A DNA stretch of 32,284 bases from a virus: positions 1 through 32,284 of the IMG/VR virus record IMGVR_UViG_3300005511_000858. One strand, written 5' to 3'. Below are positions 7,249 through 15,961 of the stretch, piece by piece. Every line of letters starts with the position of its first letter. Positions within the stretch are counted from its first letter, which is position 1. A model generated the notes under the pieces. The model had not been told where the DNA came from. It worked only from the letters and a program-made list of their open reading frames with translations, and ran no database searches. The translations under genes were made by a program, and so were the position numbers.

Positions 7249-8499
7249 TCAGAGCGGATAGGCCGTTGAATCGAGCTTGCCGCCCTTGGCGGAGTTCGCC
7301 TTGCCCGCGCTCTTGCCCGAGCCCTTGTCGGCGCGGCGATCGCCTTCCGGCAGCACGTCATAGGCCTCGGGCCCGGTCAGGCGCAGGCCGGTGCGGACGC
7401 CACGCTCGCCGTAGCTGACGCGGACGCCGGCGACGAGCATGTCGCGGTCAATGTTGGAATAGGCATCGACCACATCAGTGATGGTGTTGGGTTTCCAGAG
7501 CTGGCCATTGGCCCGGAATTCCGGCCAGGAATAGTCCTCCTTATCGCCCTTGCCGCGCCGGGTCCGCATCTCCCATTCGGCCTGGCGCTGCGCGTCGAAG
7601 GACGTGGCCTTGGTCCGGGCCATGGCGATGAAGGGCCGCCAGCGAGTCACCTCGGGATCCCGCGCATGGCCCATGACCAACGCACCGGCGCCCTCCGGCT
7701 CGTCCTCCGGATCCGAGGTCGCCGGCGCCGGCTGGCTCGGCGCCGACTCGAGGGGCGCGGCCGTCGCGTCCAGGGCTGCCGACTTGCCGCGCTTGCCGCC
7801 ATTCTTCTCCGACTGCCCCTTCACGAAATAGTCGCTGAAGCGCTCCCGCGCCGAGAAGGAACCGCGCAGGCGGGTGACGTTGTTGCCCGGAAACTGGATC
7901 GAGCCGGCCGCGCGCTCCTGGCCGGAGCGGGTGATGACCAGTGTGCCGACGCGATCGGTGGTGATCAGGACTCCGCGCTGCTTGGCGTATTTCGACAGGG
8001 CTGACAGCACGGTCTCGCCGGCCTCGACGGTCATCTTGTCGAAATTGGGCGAGACGTCCGTGTCGCAGCGGACCTTGATGCCGAAGGGCGAGCAGAGCTT
8101 CTCGGCGAACTCGGTCAGCGAGATGTCGCGATATTCGTGCTTGCCGCGCGGATCCGGCGGGCAATCGACCAGGTCGCCGGTCATGTCACGGCCGGTGATG
8201 ACGACGCCGTTCTGGCCGACCGAGGCATCCGGCATGACGTCGTCGACCCAGCCGATCAGCCAGATCTCGCCATCGATGGTGATCGTGACCTGCTTGCCCC
8301 AGTCGAGCGGGCCGGAGCCGTCGACCGGCGTCGCATAGTCCCATGTCTGCATCGCCCGCGCTTCGTCGCGGCAGGAGAGCTCGAAAGAGGCCGCGAGCTC
8401 GCTGAGGTCATGGCAGAGATCGGCACGGAAGAACTGGTCGAAGTTGCGGCCGTCGATCGAGAGCGTGACGCGGCGGGTCGGCTCGGCGGCCGGCTTCAC
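7249..8499 (-). CDS. Mu gp44-like baseplate hub protein (gpP family)
   Basis: The start is a GTG whose GTGA overlaps the end of the N-like gene, giving 416 residues. The first domain has R-R-V-T-L-S-I-D-G, W-D-Y-A-T-P and Q-V-T-I-T-I-D-G-E-I-W-L-I-G-W-V-D-D, and the next shows G-V-V-I-T-G-R-D-M-T-G-D-L-V-D-C. This is the order seen in Mu P / phage late control D type hubs, which form the trimeric platform between tube and spike. A Lys/Ser/Gly-rich C-terminal tail (last 35 residues) is probably disordered. Position between N and gp45 agrees with Mu. Confidence 0.92.
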   Translation of the reverse strand: MKPAAEPTRRVTLSIDGRNFDQFFRADLCHDLSELAASFELSCRDEARAMQTWDYATPVDGSGPLDWGKQVTITIDGEIWLIGWVDDVMPDASVGQNGVVITGRDMTGDLVDCPPDPRGKHEYRDISLTEFAEKLCSPFGIKVRCDTDVSPNFDKMTVEAGETVLSALSKYAKQRGVLITTDRVGTLVITRSGQERAAGSIQFPGNNVTRLRGSFSARERFSDYFVKGQSEKNGGKRGKSAALDATAAPLESAPSQPAPATSDPEDEPEGAGALVMGHARDPEVTRWRPFIAMARTKATSFDAQRQAEWEMRTRRGKGDKEDYSWPEFRANGQLWKPNTITDVVDAYSNIDRDMLVAGVRVSYGERGVRTGLRLTGPEAYDVLPEGDRRADKGSGKSAGKANSAKGGKLDSTAYPL

Positions 8500-9830
8500 A
8501 GCAGCACCTCGATCGGGCCGGGGCCGAGGCTCGCCGGATGCCGCAGCCGGTTGCGGCGAACGATATCGCCGGCGAAAGCGATGACGGCAGCGGGATCGTC
8601 GCCAACCAGGTGCTGCGCGAGGACGAAGGCCGAGGCCGGGCCCGGCGGTTCGATGCGCTGGACGGAGGGCAACCGGCCGATGGCCTCGGACATGTCCATC
8701 GCCAGCTTGGCGCGCGTCTCGCCCAGCGCCCGCCAGAGCGTCGCCGCCGGCGCGGCCTGGCTGCCGGCGAGATCCGCCGCGCTGGTCTGGGCGCGTCGCA
8801 GCGAAGCGTCGAGCCCGCCGGCATGGGCCTGCGCGTCCTGCCGGGAGTTGAAGGGGATTTGAACGGCGAGCTTGGCCGCCTCGGCCAGCGCCCCGGCCTC
8901 GGCCGCGAGCAACACCGCCTTCTCGGCGACGGCGGTCGGCAGCTCGGCCGGTGCGATCGGGCTCAAGCCCGAGAGCGCGATCGGCTCGGCCGGGCGCAGA
9001 CGCCGACCGATATCGGCGGCGATCGCCAGCAGCAGCGTCGTTCCTCCGCGCGGATCCGCAGGCGGCGGCTGGATCGCCTGCGGGCCGGGCCCGATTCCGG
9101 AGGCCGGCTGCGGGCGATGGGCCGCCGAGAGCGCGGAGAACAGCGCCGGCGGCACGGCAGCGAGAGCTGCCGCCCGCGCGCCCTGGGCCGGGAGCGCGAC
9201 GGCGCTGGTGATCGCCGCCTCGGCCGAGGCGACGGCTGGCAGGATCTGTGCCGCGCGAGGCGCCTGGCCCGCCCAGCTGCTGGCGATTGCGACGGCTGTC
9301 CCGCTCGCCGCGATCGCCCGTGCCTGGATCGCGGCGGCGATCGGCGAGGCCGAGAGCGCGAGGTTGGCCAGCGACATCGCGGCATCAATGAGGCCGCCGG
9401 CGGCCACGAGCACGGCGCCGAGCGTGGCGACGATGCTGCCGCCGGCCGTGACCGGGTCGAACTCGGCATCAATGCGCGCGACCCGCAGCTCCTTGACGTC
9501 GAACTCGATCGAGGCCGGCCGGAACAGGACGCAGCGGATCGGCCCGCGCCAGGGATGGATCAGCGTCGCCGGGCCGGGAGCCCTGAAGGCCGCATGCAGC
9601 GCCTCGGCCTGCTGCACGTAATCGTCGCCTATGACCAGGCCGGAGATCCGGATCGGCCCGTCGAGGGGGCCGGTGTCGTCATGCGTCTTCAGGTCGAGGC
9701 CGGGAAACAGCACCTGGTGGATGCGCCGGCCGACCGAATGCTGGACGTTGATCGCCCAGAAGCTCTGGCCGCGCCAGGCGGCGGGCATGAGACCGGGAAG
9801 AAGACCGTCGATATCGTCGAAGAGCGCCAT
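8496..9830 (-). CDS. Mu gpN-like tail/DNA circularisation protein
   Basis: The 444-residue protein starts at an ATG that shares one base with the tape-measure stop. Residues 10-125 carry the DNA-circularisation N-terminal domain pattern: W-R-G-Q-S-F, a conserved H-Q-V-L-F-P-G and later H-P-W-R-G with a C-V-L-F strand. The remaining 300 residues are very Ala-rich and helical with a few Pro-rich linkers. In Mu the N gene is required for tail assembly and lies between tape measure and P, as here. The family name comes from a proposed role in joining injected DNA ends; the baseplate role is better supported. Confidence 0.88.
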   Translation of the reverse strand: MALFDDIDGLLPGLMPAAWRGQSFWAINVQHSVGRRIHQVLFPGLDLKTHDDTGPLDGPIRISGLVIGDDYVQQAEALHAAFRAPGPATLIHPWRGPIRCVLFRPASIEFDVKELRVARIDAEFDPVTAGGSIVATLGAVLVAAGGLIDAAMSLANLALSASPIAAAIQARAIAASGTAVAIASSWAGQAPRAAQILPAVASAEAAITSAVALPAQGARAAALAAVPPALFSALSAAHRPQPASGIGPGPQAIQPPPADPRGGTTLLLAIAADIGRRLRPAEPIALSGLSPIAPAELPTAVAEKAVLLAAEAGALAEAAKLAVQIPFNSRQDAQAHAGGLDASLRRAQTSAADLAGSQAAPAATLWRALGETRAKLAMDMSEAIGRLPSVQRIEPPGPASAFVLAQHLVGDDPAAVIAFAGDIVRRNRLRHPASLGPGPIEVLL

Positions 9831-11869
9831 CAGGCCCTACCCAGCATCGTGCCGCGGTTCGGCGTCACCGGCACGGCGGGGTTCTCCGACTGCACGTTGA
9901 CGATACGCGAGCCCTCGGCCGCCTCAACCACAATGCGCCCGCCGACATTGACGTTGCTGTTGGCGGCCGGGCCGCCGGCCGTGCGGGTGAAGCCGGCCGA
10001 GCCGCCGACGCCGCCGCCAGGCGCGGAGGTCGGATTGAAGCCGCCTGTCGGATTTCCCATCGGGTCGACGCCAGTGCCGCCGGGGGTGCCGGGCAGCGCG
10101 CCGCCGAGGGAAGGAAGCTTGAACAGCCCCGAGATCGAGGCCCATTTTGCCTGAAGCCAGGCGATCATGGCGTCCAGCCTTGAGGCCATGCCATCCCAGA
10201 GGCCCTGGATGGCGGCCGCGCCGATCTGCGCGAGCTGAGCGGGCAGCCCCTGCGCCCAGGCGAGGAACTCCTGGCCCTTCGCCTTGATGCCGTCCCAAGC
10301 GGCGGAGCCGGCTTGCAGCATCCCGTTCCAGGCCGAAGAGAGATCCCGGGACAGCTGGTCATAGAGCGCGGCATAGGCCGCGACGACGTCCGCCCAGATC
10401 TTCTTCAGCCCTGCCACGACGCTGTCCCAGCTCTGGTACAGGAGATAGGCGCCATAGCTCAGCGCAGCGAGCCCGCCGACGACCAGGCCGACCCAGGAGA
10501 AGATCAGCCCGAGCACCGCTGCCAACCCCGAGACGATCGGCGTCAGGATGGCGATCGATGCGCCTAGGGCCAGCAGCACACCGGTCCAGGAGACGACGCC
10601 GTCGATCAGTCCTGGCCATTTCGCGTCGATATCCGAGACCCATTTCAGGAGATCGGCGAGCGCCTTGTTCGCCATCGGCAGATTCGACGCAAAGGCGAGA
10701 CCGATCCGGCGCATCGCCTGGGTGCCGACCTCGGAGAAATAGAACATCTGGCCGGAAAGCCCGCGCATCCGGCTGTCAAAATCTTGGGCGATCACGTCGA
10801 TGCCGGACTCCTTCAGCTGGCGGCGGAAGTCCCTGATCTTGTCGACGTTGAGCAGGGTCGGGATCAGGAAATCGAGCACCTGCATGTCGGCGTAGATCTT
10901 GCCCAGCCGCGTGCCCGAGATCAGCTGCTCGACCTGCTTGCGGATCGTGGCCTCGCGCTCCTTGTCGGACATATTCGACTGCCCGGCCTTCTTCATGATC
11001 TTGTCGATCTCGGCCTGCGGCACCTTGAGCTTGGAGGCGAGCTTCTGGATCACCGCCTCGACCGGGTTGATGCCTTTGGCCGCGGCGTCGGTCATGACGC
11101 CGGTGACGTCGACCTGCAGCTCCTTCTCGAACTTCTTGATCGCCTCGGGGGCGTTGATCTTGGTCAGAAAGTTCTTGAGGTTGTTCGCCGCCTCGGAGGG
11201 GTTCGCCGTGCCCAGCATGGCGATCTGCAGGCTGGCGCCAAGCGACTCGACCGCCTCCATGCCGGTGATGCCGAGTTTCGCCATCTGGGCGGTCAGGCTC
11301 GGGAACTCTGCCGCCATATTCTTGAACTCGAAGCGGCCGAGCTTGCCCGCCGTCACCAGCTTAGCGAGCGCGGTCTCCATCTGATCGGCCGGGATCTTCA
11401 GCGTGTCGGAGAGCGCGAAGGCCGTCTTCGCCGTGTCGGTCAGCTCGGCGTTGGCCGCCGTGGAGACGCGGGCGATCGTCGGCATCAGCCGGTCGATCAG
11501 ACCGGAATCCATACCCGCGGCGACGAGGAGCTGCGCGCCCTTGGCGATGTCGGCCGAGCGTTGCCCCGTTTCGAACGCGAGCTTCTCATAGCGCCGGCTG
11601 GTCTCGGCAATCATGCTCTCGACGGCCGCCCCCGATTTGCCGGCCGTGATCGCGATGTCGCGCAGTGAGGCATCCCAGGCGGCGGCCTGCTGCAGGGGAG
11701 CGGTGAACGAGAGCGCGGCAAGCGCCGCGCCGACGACGCCAATGCGACGGCCGAGATCTCCGACCGAGCGGGCCACGCCGGCGATGCCGCGGGTGAGACC
11801 GCGCAGAGGCGCCGTCAGTCGGTCGACCAGCTGGACGAGGACGGAGACCTTCATGTTCGGATCGGCCAT
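9830..11869 (-). CDS. Tail tape measure protein
   Basis: This 679-residue protein is the longest in the tail block and starts at an ATG just after the frameshift ORF. Residues 1-60 are amphipathic, with an Arg/Gly-rich repeat pattern. About 65-220 form the TP901-type tape-measure core (W-D-A-S-L-R-D-I-A, A-Q-L-L-V-A-A-G, A-T/N-A-E-L-T-D-T-A, F-K-N-M-A-A-E-F-P). Two hydrophobic segments lie near 425-477, consistent with membrane insertion during DNA ejection. The C-terminal 80 residues are Gly/Pro-rich. Tail length is expected to scale with its helical part. The chaperone pair just upstream is the usual partner that coats it during assembly. Confidence 0.94.
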   Translation of the reverse strand: MADPNMKVSVLVQLVDRLTAPLRGLTRGIAGVARSVGDLGRRIGVVGAALAALSFTAPLQQAAAWDASLRDIAITAGKSGAAVESMIAETSRRYEKLAFETGQRSADIAKGAQLLVAAGMDSGLIDRLMPTIARVSTAANAELTDTAKTAFALSDTLKIPADQMETALAKLVTAGKLGRFEFKNMAAEFPSLTAQMAKLGITGMEAVESLGASLQIAMLGTANPSEAANNLKNFLTKINAPEAIKKFEKELQVDVTGVMTDAAAKGINPVEAVIQKLASKLKVPQAEIDKIMKKAGQSNMSDKEREATIRKQVEQLISGTRLGKIYADMQVLDFLIPTLLNVDKIRDFRRQLKESGIDVIAQDFDSRMRGLSGQMFYFSEVGTQAMRRIGLAFASNLPMANKALADLLKWVSDIDAKWPGLIDGVVSWTGVLLALGASIAILTPIVSGLAAVLGLIFSWVGLVVGGLAALSYGAYLLYQSWDSVVAGLKKIWADVVAAYAALYDQLSRDLSSAWNGMLQAGSAAWDGIKAKGQEFLAWAQGLPAQLAQIGAAAIQGLWDGMASRLDAMIAWLQAKWASISGLFKLPSLGGALPGTPGGTGVDPMGNPTGGFNPTSAPGGGVGGSAGFTRTAGGPAANSNVNVGGRIVVEAAEGSRIVNVQSENPAVPVTPNRGTMLGRA

Positions 11870-11873
11870 CGCT

Positions 11874-12038
11874 CTATCCCTTCGCGGCCTCGGCGGCCCG
11901 GCGCTCGAGCTCGGCGGCGATGTTGAACCACCAGCGCAGCTCGGGGAGCGTCAGGCGCTCCGCCCGATCGAAGCCGCCGCCGTAGTAACGGGCGACGCTG
12001 CCGACGATCAGCGGCCAGTCGTCCGGCCACTCACTCCG
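11874..12038 (-). CDS. GpE-like tail chaperone segment, reached by programmed frameshift
   Basis: Reading the minus strand in the frame +1 (equal to -2) to the gp41-like gene, an open stretch of 54 codons runs from 12038 to a TAG at 11874-11876. It encodes S-E-W-P-D-D-W-P-L-I-V-G near its start and later L-P-E-L-R-W-W-F-N-I-A-A-E-L-E. The W-P-x-x-W and E-L-x-x-W pattern is that of small tail-assembly chaperones located between tube and tape measure. No ATG or GTG opens it, while its frame stays open upstream inside gp41. So a fused product by frameshifting near the gp41 stop is the best explanation. Mu itself is known to use a -2 shift in this pair. The candidate slip site is TCCTTTCTTTCGGAGTGA (minus strand, 12048 down to 12031). 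Confidence 0.75.
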   Translation of the reverse strand, partial: RSEWPDDWPLIVGSVARYYGGGFDRAERLTLPELRWWFNIAAELERRAAEAAKG

Positions 12039-12444
12039 AAAGAAAGGAGATGATATCGCCGCCGGCTTTGATGTCGCGGCTCCCCATCTGGTCGAAGATC
12101 ACGATCATCCGGTTGGTTGCGATCCGCGTCGCGCGGGCGAAGGCCACCACCGGCTTCATGTCGTCGGAGGCCTGAGCCATGATCCGCAGATCGGCGCCGC
12201 CGAGCTCGTGGAAGGTGAGTTCGGCAACCTCCTCCCGGCGCGAGCCAGTGCTGGACTTCACCGTGAAGCCGACCTTCTTGATCAGCGGCAGCGTGACGCT
12301 GCCGTCGTCGTTGCGGACGGCCCGCTCCGGCAGCTTCGTCCTTTTGGCCTCGGCGCCATCTTCTTCGATGACGAGGGACTGAGCGGAGCCGGCGGTGGCG
12401 GCGGCTTCCTCGTCCGCTTCGATGACGATCGGTTCGGTCTTCAC
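12031..12444 (-). CDS. Mu gp41-like tail assembly chaperone
   Basis: A GTG start overlaps the tail-tube stop (GTGA) and gives 137 residues. An acidic Ala-rich leader (1-50) precedes the family core: G-S-V-T-L-P-L, then E-L-T-F-H-E-L-G-G-A-D, then V-V-A-F-A-R-A-T-R-I and a closing helix I-I-S-F-L-S-E. Phage tail assembly proteins of this type bind the tape measure with their frameshifted longer form. The stop TGA lies just downstream of a T-rich run, CCTTTCTTTC, where a +1 or -2 shift would continue into the GpE-like frame. Position between tube and tape measure agrees. Confidence 0.85.
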   Translation of the reverse strand: MKTEPIVIEADEEAAATAGSAQSLVIEEDGAEAKRTKLPERAVRNDDGSVTLPLIKKVGFTVKSSTGSRREEVAELTFHELGGADLRIMAQASDDMKPVVAFARATRIATNRMIVIFDQMGSRDIKAGGDIISFLSE

Positions 12445-12803
12445 GCCTGGATCTCCTCATAGTCGCCGGCAGACCATTTCAGCGGCACCTTGCCGCCTTC
12501 GCCGCCGGTCATTTCGATGGTGTCGGTCAGGAAGGCATCCGGAAACACGTAGGTCTGGCCGGTATCGCAGATCGCCTGCAGCTCGCCCGACCCCGAGGGA
12601 TAGAGATCCTTCACGCGCTGGCCGCGTTCGAGCGCGGTGGTCGCCTCGATTTCGGAGGCGACGAACTCCTGCGCGTTTCCGACGCGCTTGCCGTAGACGA
12701 CGGCATTGTTCTTCATGCCGCCGAGCTTGAGCTTTGCGCCCTTCTCGACCGGGATGTTCCGGCCCTGCCAGACGATGTCGATGATGCCGAGCGTCTGCGC
12801 CAT
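12441..12803 (-). CDS. Tail tube protein (Mu gpM family)
   Basis: The 120-residue protein starts M-A-Q-T-L-G-I-I-D-I-V-W-Q-G and contains G-A-K-L-K-L-G-G and a helix N-A-V-V-Y-G-K-R-V. It ends with a D-T-I-E-M-T-G-G-E-G-G-K-V-P-L-K-W strand pair. Length, position directly after the sheath, and these segments match the Mu tube subunit, which polymerises as hexameric rings through which DNA passes. A 58-base gap separates it from the sheath gene. AGGAAAG lies shortly before the ATG and can serve as ribosome-binding site. Confidence 0.93.
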   Translation of the reverse strand: MAQTLGIIDIVWQGRNIPVEKGAKLKLGGMKNNAVVYGKRVGNAQEFVASEIEATTALERGQRVKDLYPSGSGELQAICDTGQTYVFPDAFLTDTIEMTGGEGGKVPLKWSAGDYEEIQA

Positions 12804-12861
12804 CGCGCTTTCCTTTCAAGGCGGCTTCAACGCCGCGTCAGATGCCTCAGACTTTTGTGCG

Positions 12862-14322
12862 TCAGTCCTGGAACTCGAGCGCAGAAGCCAGCACCATCTG
12901 GTTGCCGATGATGCGGATCTGCTGCTGCGAGTTCATGCGGTTCTTGTCGCTCTCGTCGCGCTCGAACTCGCTCTCCGAGACGGTGCGGTTGACATCCTCG
13001 ATCCAGGCCAAGCGCTCATAGAGCTTGCAGCGCGTCGCCCAGGAGCCGTGCATGCGGCGCGGCGTGACCACGGCGTCGTTGTTGTTGGCGGCGACGCTGT
13101 CGTCATCGGCTAGCTTGTGGCGCGGATAGAGCAGCGTGACATACATCGCCCAGTCGTAGCGGATGCGGGTCAGTGTCTTCGGCACCATGATGTCGAGATA
13201 CGAGCGATCCGGCGCGCCGAGCGACGTCGTCTTGTAGGCGGTGATCACGCGCTCGAGGACGATGGTGCCGTCGTCCAATCGCGTCCAGGTCGAGATGCCC
13301 TGGCGCAGCAGCAGATCGCGCTCGGTCTCGGTGAAGCAGTCGACTGATTCCGGCCCGGCGATGCCGGTCAGCGCCAGCGAACGCAGCTGGCGAGCGGGAT
13401 CGTTGGTGAGCTGGAAGGCGCAGACGCCGGCAAGCGCCGCCGCCATCTCCCAGGGCGCGGACATCGGGTTCTTGGCGCCAATCGGCGAGAGGAAGGGTGA
13501 GTTGGTGAGCGCGCCCTTGGTGCCAAGCTGGCCATAGGTGCCGGCATGGCCGACATAGGCGTGCCCGTCCTTCTTGCCCATCGCCTGGAAGCGGGCAGCG
13601 AGCTCGGCCGTCAGCGCCGCGAGATTCGCGGCATCGTCCCAGGGCATGATGAAGTCGGTGTACCACTCGTTCGCGATCGCGGCGATCAGCGTCGCGACGT
13701 CCGGGTTGCCGGAGCCAGCCGTGCCGGCGGCGATCGCGACGGAGATAGTGCCGGGCAGGATCTCATCGGCGAACTTGCGCATGCGGACATCGATGGCGTT
13801 GCCGCACTCGCCGGCATGCTTGGCCGTGAGGGTGACAACACCGGCGGCCGAGGTTGCGACCACCGGCATGTCGGCATCGGCGTTGATCGCAGCGATGGCT
13901 GCACTGGCGAGCTGGGTCACCGTCATGGTCGAGGTCGCGGCGAAGCGCACGCGGCGGTTCTGGATGTAGATCGAGATCGTACCGCTGCCCGAGCCGGTAA
14001 AGGTCATCGTCTTCGTCGCCTTCACGCCAGCGCCGTTGTCGGCGAGCGCGATCGCGTAGAAGCGGGTAGTCTTGTTGACCTTCTTGAAGGCCGCGACCAT
14101 CTGCTGGCCGATCGAGCCCGCGCCGAACAGCACGGTCGCGTCCTCCGGCCGGGTGACTTCGTAGAGCTGGCTCGCCACGGCGATCCCGCCAGCTAGCTTC
14201 TGCACGAAGGCGACGGTGCGCGCCGGGAAGGCGACCAGGCCCATGTTCCGGTAGTTGCGGCGGGCCTCGACATAGGTGCCGGGGACCAGCCAGTCATACG
14301 GGATCTCGTTGAAGTTGATCAT
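12862..14322 (-). CDS. Contractile tail sheath protein (Mu gpL family)
   Basis: This 486-residue protein begins M-I-N-F-N-E-I-P-Y-D-W-L-V-P-G-T-Y-V-E, the standard start of Mu-type sheath subunits. A variable beta-rich insertion (about 95-200) is followed by the conserved half, with D-F-I-M-P-W-D-D near residue 230, then H-A-Y-V-G-H-A-G-T-Y-G. The C-terminal polymerisation domain has R-S-Y-L-D-I-M-V-P-K-T-L-T-R-I-R. Its presence proves a myovirus-type, contractile tail. Length is normal for the family. Confidence 0.96.
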   Translation of the reverse strand: MINFNEIPYDWLVPGTYVEARRNYRNMGLVAFPARTVAFVQKLAGGIAVASQLYEVTRPEDATVLFGAGSIGQQMVAAFKKVNKTTRFYAIALADNGAGVKATKTMTFTGSGSGTISIYIQNRRVRFAATSTMTVTQLASAAIAAINADADMPVVATSAAGVVTLTAKHAGECGNAIDVRMRKFADEILPGTISVAIAAGTAGSGNPDVATLIAAIANEWYTDFIMPWDDAANLAALTAELAARFQAMGKKDGHAYVGHAGTYGQLGTKGALTNSPFLSPIGAKNPMSAPWEMAAALAGVCAFQLTNDPARQLRSLALTGIAGPESVDCFTETERDLLLRQGISTWTRLDDGTIVLERVITAYKTTSLGAPDRSYLDIMVPKTLTRIRYDWAMYVTLLYPRHKLADDDSVAANNNDAVVTPRRMHGSWATRCKLYERLAWIEDVNRTVSESEFERDESDKNRMNSQQQIRIIGNQMVLASALEFQD

Positions 14323-14334
14323 CGCGGCGGATCC

Positions 14335-14523
14335 TTACTTCTCGCCTTCGGGCTTGGCGGGCTTCGGCGGCGTGGCCGCGACCAGGTCGCGATCGGCGAT
14401 GCGGCGGCGGACGAAGAGGGTGAGGTCGGCGAAGTCGCCCTCGGCCGGCCAGAGCTCGCCGGTGTCCTCGCGGCGCACGACGCGGCCTTCGCCGGGCTTC
14501 AGATACTTGCGGTCGTCGGCCAT
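14335..14523 (-). CDS. DUF2635-type small tail protein (Mu gp38 position)
   Basis: The 62-residue product has the family marks Y-L-K-P-G-E-G-R-V-V-R-R-E-D-T-G, L-W-P-A-E-G and R-R-R-I-A-D-R-D-L-V, and ends in a Pro/Lys-rich tail. In Mu relatives this small gene always lies just before the sheath gene. Its precise function is unknown, probably in tail assembly. It starts two bases after the gp37-like stop. Confidence 0.88.
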   Translation of the reverse strand: MADDRKYLKPGEGRVVRREDTGELWPAEGDFADLTLFVRRRIADRDLVAATPPKPAKPEGEK

Positions 14524-14525
14524 GC

Positions 14526-15134
14526 TCAGAGCTCCTCGGGTTCTTCGGCGTGCGCGACCTCTCCGGCCCGCACTGACAGGGCGCCGTCCCGTTCCTGGCC
14601 ATCCGGCCAGGGCTCGAAGGTGGAGAGGGCGCGCAGAAAGTCGGGGGCGGATGCCAATTCGCCGGTGACGTCACCGATCGTCACCATGATCGACAGGTCG
14701 ATGGTCGCGATCGCGGCGTTGAGGTCGTCATAGCCATCGGCATAGGCCTGAGCCGTGGCGGTGACGAAGAAAGTCCCGAGATCCGGCACGGAATGACCGT
14801 TCAGCAGCAGCATTGCGGCGAGAGCGGCAGGAAACAGGCCCGGCCCTGCCGCATCGCCCTTGAAGCGCTTGTCGGCGTTGAGCTGGTTCTTGACCACCAC
14901 CGTCAAGCGGAGCGCGATATCATACTGGCCGCGTCGGCCATTGCTCTTCGAAGCCGGATTGAATGAGCGCCAGCCGAGCGCCAACAGAGGCGTCTTGCGG
15001 GTCACAGACTTGAATTCTGCGATCGACATCGGGTCGGGAACGATCGCGAATTCCCAGACCTTCGGCTTGAAGAACGTGCGCAGCTTCGCTTCGACGGCGT
15101 CGCAGGCGAGCGAGACGGGATCGACAGCGCTCAT
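14526..15134 (-). CDS. Mu gp37-like protein (DUF1834 family)
   Basis: The ATG at 15134 overlaps the gp36-like stop by 4 bases, giving 202 residues. Features are V-E-A-K-L-R-T-F-F near the start, S-R/N-G-R-R-G-Q-Y-D-I-A-L-R-L-T-V-V-V-K in the middle, and a later F-F-V-T-A-T-A-Q-A-Y. The family lies between gp36 and the sheath region and is thought to be a head-tail or tail terminator protein. The C-terminal 35 residues are acidic and probably flexible. Confidence 0.82.
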   Translation of the reverse strand: MSAVDPVSLACDAVEAKLRTFFKPKVWEFAIVPDPMSIAEFKSVTRKTPLLALGWRSFNPASKSNGRRGQYDIALRLTVVVKNQLNADKRFKGDAAGPGLFPAALAAMLLLNGHSVPDLGTFFVTATAQAYADGYDDLNAAIATIDLSIMVTIGDVTGELASAPDFLRALSTFEPWPDGQERDGALSVRAGEVAHAEEPEEL

Positions 15135-15556
15135 AAGCCGCGCTCCCCAAACCGGCCGAACATGCGCTCGCGGTCCTGCGTCCGGCCGACGCTGCTGGGC
15201 TGGGACGGTGCGACGCCGTCGAGCGTGACGGTGCCGGCTGCGATCTGCGTCAGCCACGCAACGATGTCCTTGCGGTCGTTCTTGGCCTGCTCCGGCGGCT
15301 CGCGATCGCCGCCGACGGAGAGGTCGTAGCGGGCGAGGATGCAGCTGGCGCGGGTGATGACCTGCGGCACGACTTGCAGAGGCACGCTGTAGCGCTTGCG
15401 CAGATAGGAATCGACGATGCCGTCCGCGTCGGCGATCGCCTGCTCGACCGGGGCGGCCGTGACCGTCTCCGGCAGCTCGCCATCGACGGAGGAGAGCCGC
15501 AGCATCTCCGTCTCGCCGAAGCGGCCGATCATGTCCTGGACGGTGGCGTAGGCCAT
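15131..15556 (-). CDS. Mu gp36-like head-tail connector (DUF1320 family)
   Basis: The ATG at 15556 gives 141 residues starting M-A-Y-A-T-V-Q-D-M-I-G-R-F-G-E, the typical start of DUF1320. A helix A-I-A-D-A-D-G-I-V-D-S-Y-L-R-K-R-Y and a Cys-Ile-Leu-A-R-Y-D-L helix follow, then P-E-Q-A-K-N-D-R-K-D-I-V-A-W-L. This fold joins portal and tail as a connector ring. A 144-base gap with a long hairpin lies before it, so it may begin a separately controlled stretch. Confidence 0.9.
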   Translation of the reverse strand: MAYATVQDMIGRFGETEMLRLSSVDGELPETVTAAPVEQAIADADGIVDSYLRKRYSVPLQVVPQVITRASCILARYDLSVGGDREPPEQAKNDRKDIVAWLTQIAAGTVTLDGVAPSQPSSVGRTQDRERMFGRFGERGL

Positions 15557-15577
15557 GGAAGTTCTACATCCCAAAGC

Positions 15578-15606
15578 GACGGCCGCCCCGCACGCCGGCG
15601 GCCGTC
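15578..15606 (-). terminator. 10-bp hairpin in the gap before gp36
   Basis: GACGGCCGCC and GGCGGCCGTC pair perfectly over 10 bp with a 9-base loop, 22 bases upstream of the gp36-like start and about 95 bases after the gp35-like stop. On the minus strand GCTTTGGG follows. It may limit read-through from the highly expressed head genes into tail genes, or mark an mRNA end. The rest of the 144-bp gap shows no ORF. Confidence 0.45.
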
Positions 15607-15700
15607 TGATCGGGGGATGTCCGGGAGGAGCGAGCCGAAGCCCTTTCCACCTAACCGGGCCGCTGAGCGTGCGACGGCGACCCGGACCCGCTCTCGGGGG

Positions 15701-15961
15701 TTATTTCTTGGGCTTGCGGCCCTTGACCGTTTCGAGCGCCTCGGCGGCGACCGGGTCGAGGATCACGGTCAGCATCGGCTCGTTCTGGAAGGCGATGACC
15801 TGCTCCGGCGTAAACTCCGTCACGGGATAGGTCTTGTCGGCCGGATGGCCGATGCCGCCACGCCGGAAGCCCTCGTGAGCCCGGTTGATGATGCGGATCT
15901 GAGGCACCGTTTCGGCCTTGGTCTCTTCGGCCTGATCGGCAGGGTTCGGGGTCTCGGACAT
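15701..15961 (-). CDS. Mu gp35-like protein (HI1506-related)
   Basis: The 86-residue protein has an acidic leader and then I-R-I-I-N-R-A-H-E-G-F-R-R-G-G-I-G-H-P, Y-P-V-T-E-F-T-P-E-Q-V, F-Q-N-E-P-M-L-T-V. This is the conserved order of the HI1506-related small proteins found after major head genes in Mu-like phages. The C-terminus is Lys-rich. Function is unknown; it is probably a minor head or head-completion protein. A strong hairpin separates it from the major head gene. Confidence 0.82.
   Translation of the reverse strand: MSETPNPADQAEETKAETVPQIRIINRAHEGFRRGGIGHPADKTYPVTEFTPEQVIAFQNEPMLTVILDPVAAEALETVKGRKPKK

Noticed and set aside
8538-10154. Plus-strand ORF of 538 codons opposite the N-like and tape measure genes
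   Set aside because: The composition (Arg, Gly, Ala, Asp) and lack of any motif or ribosome-binding site mark it as an antisense shadow.
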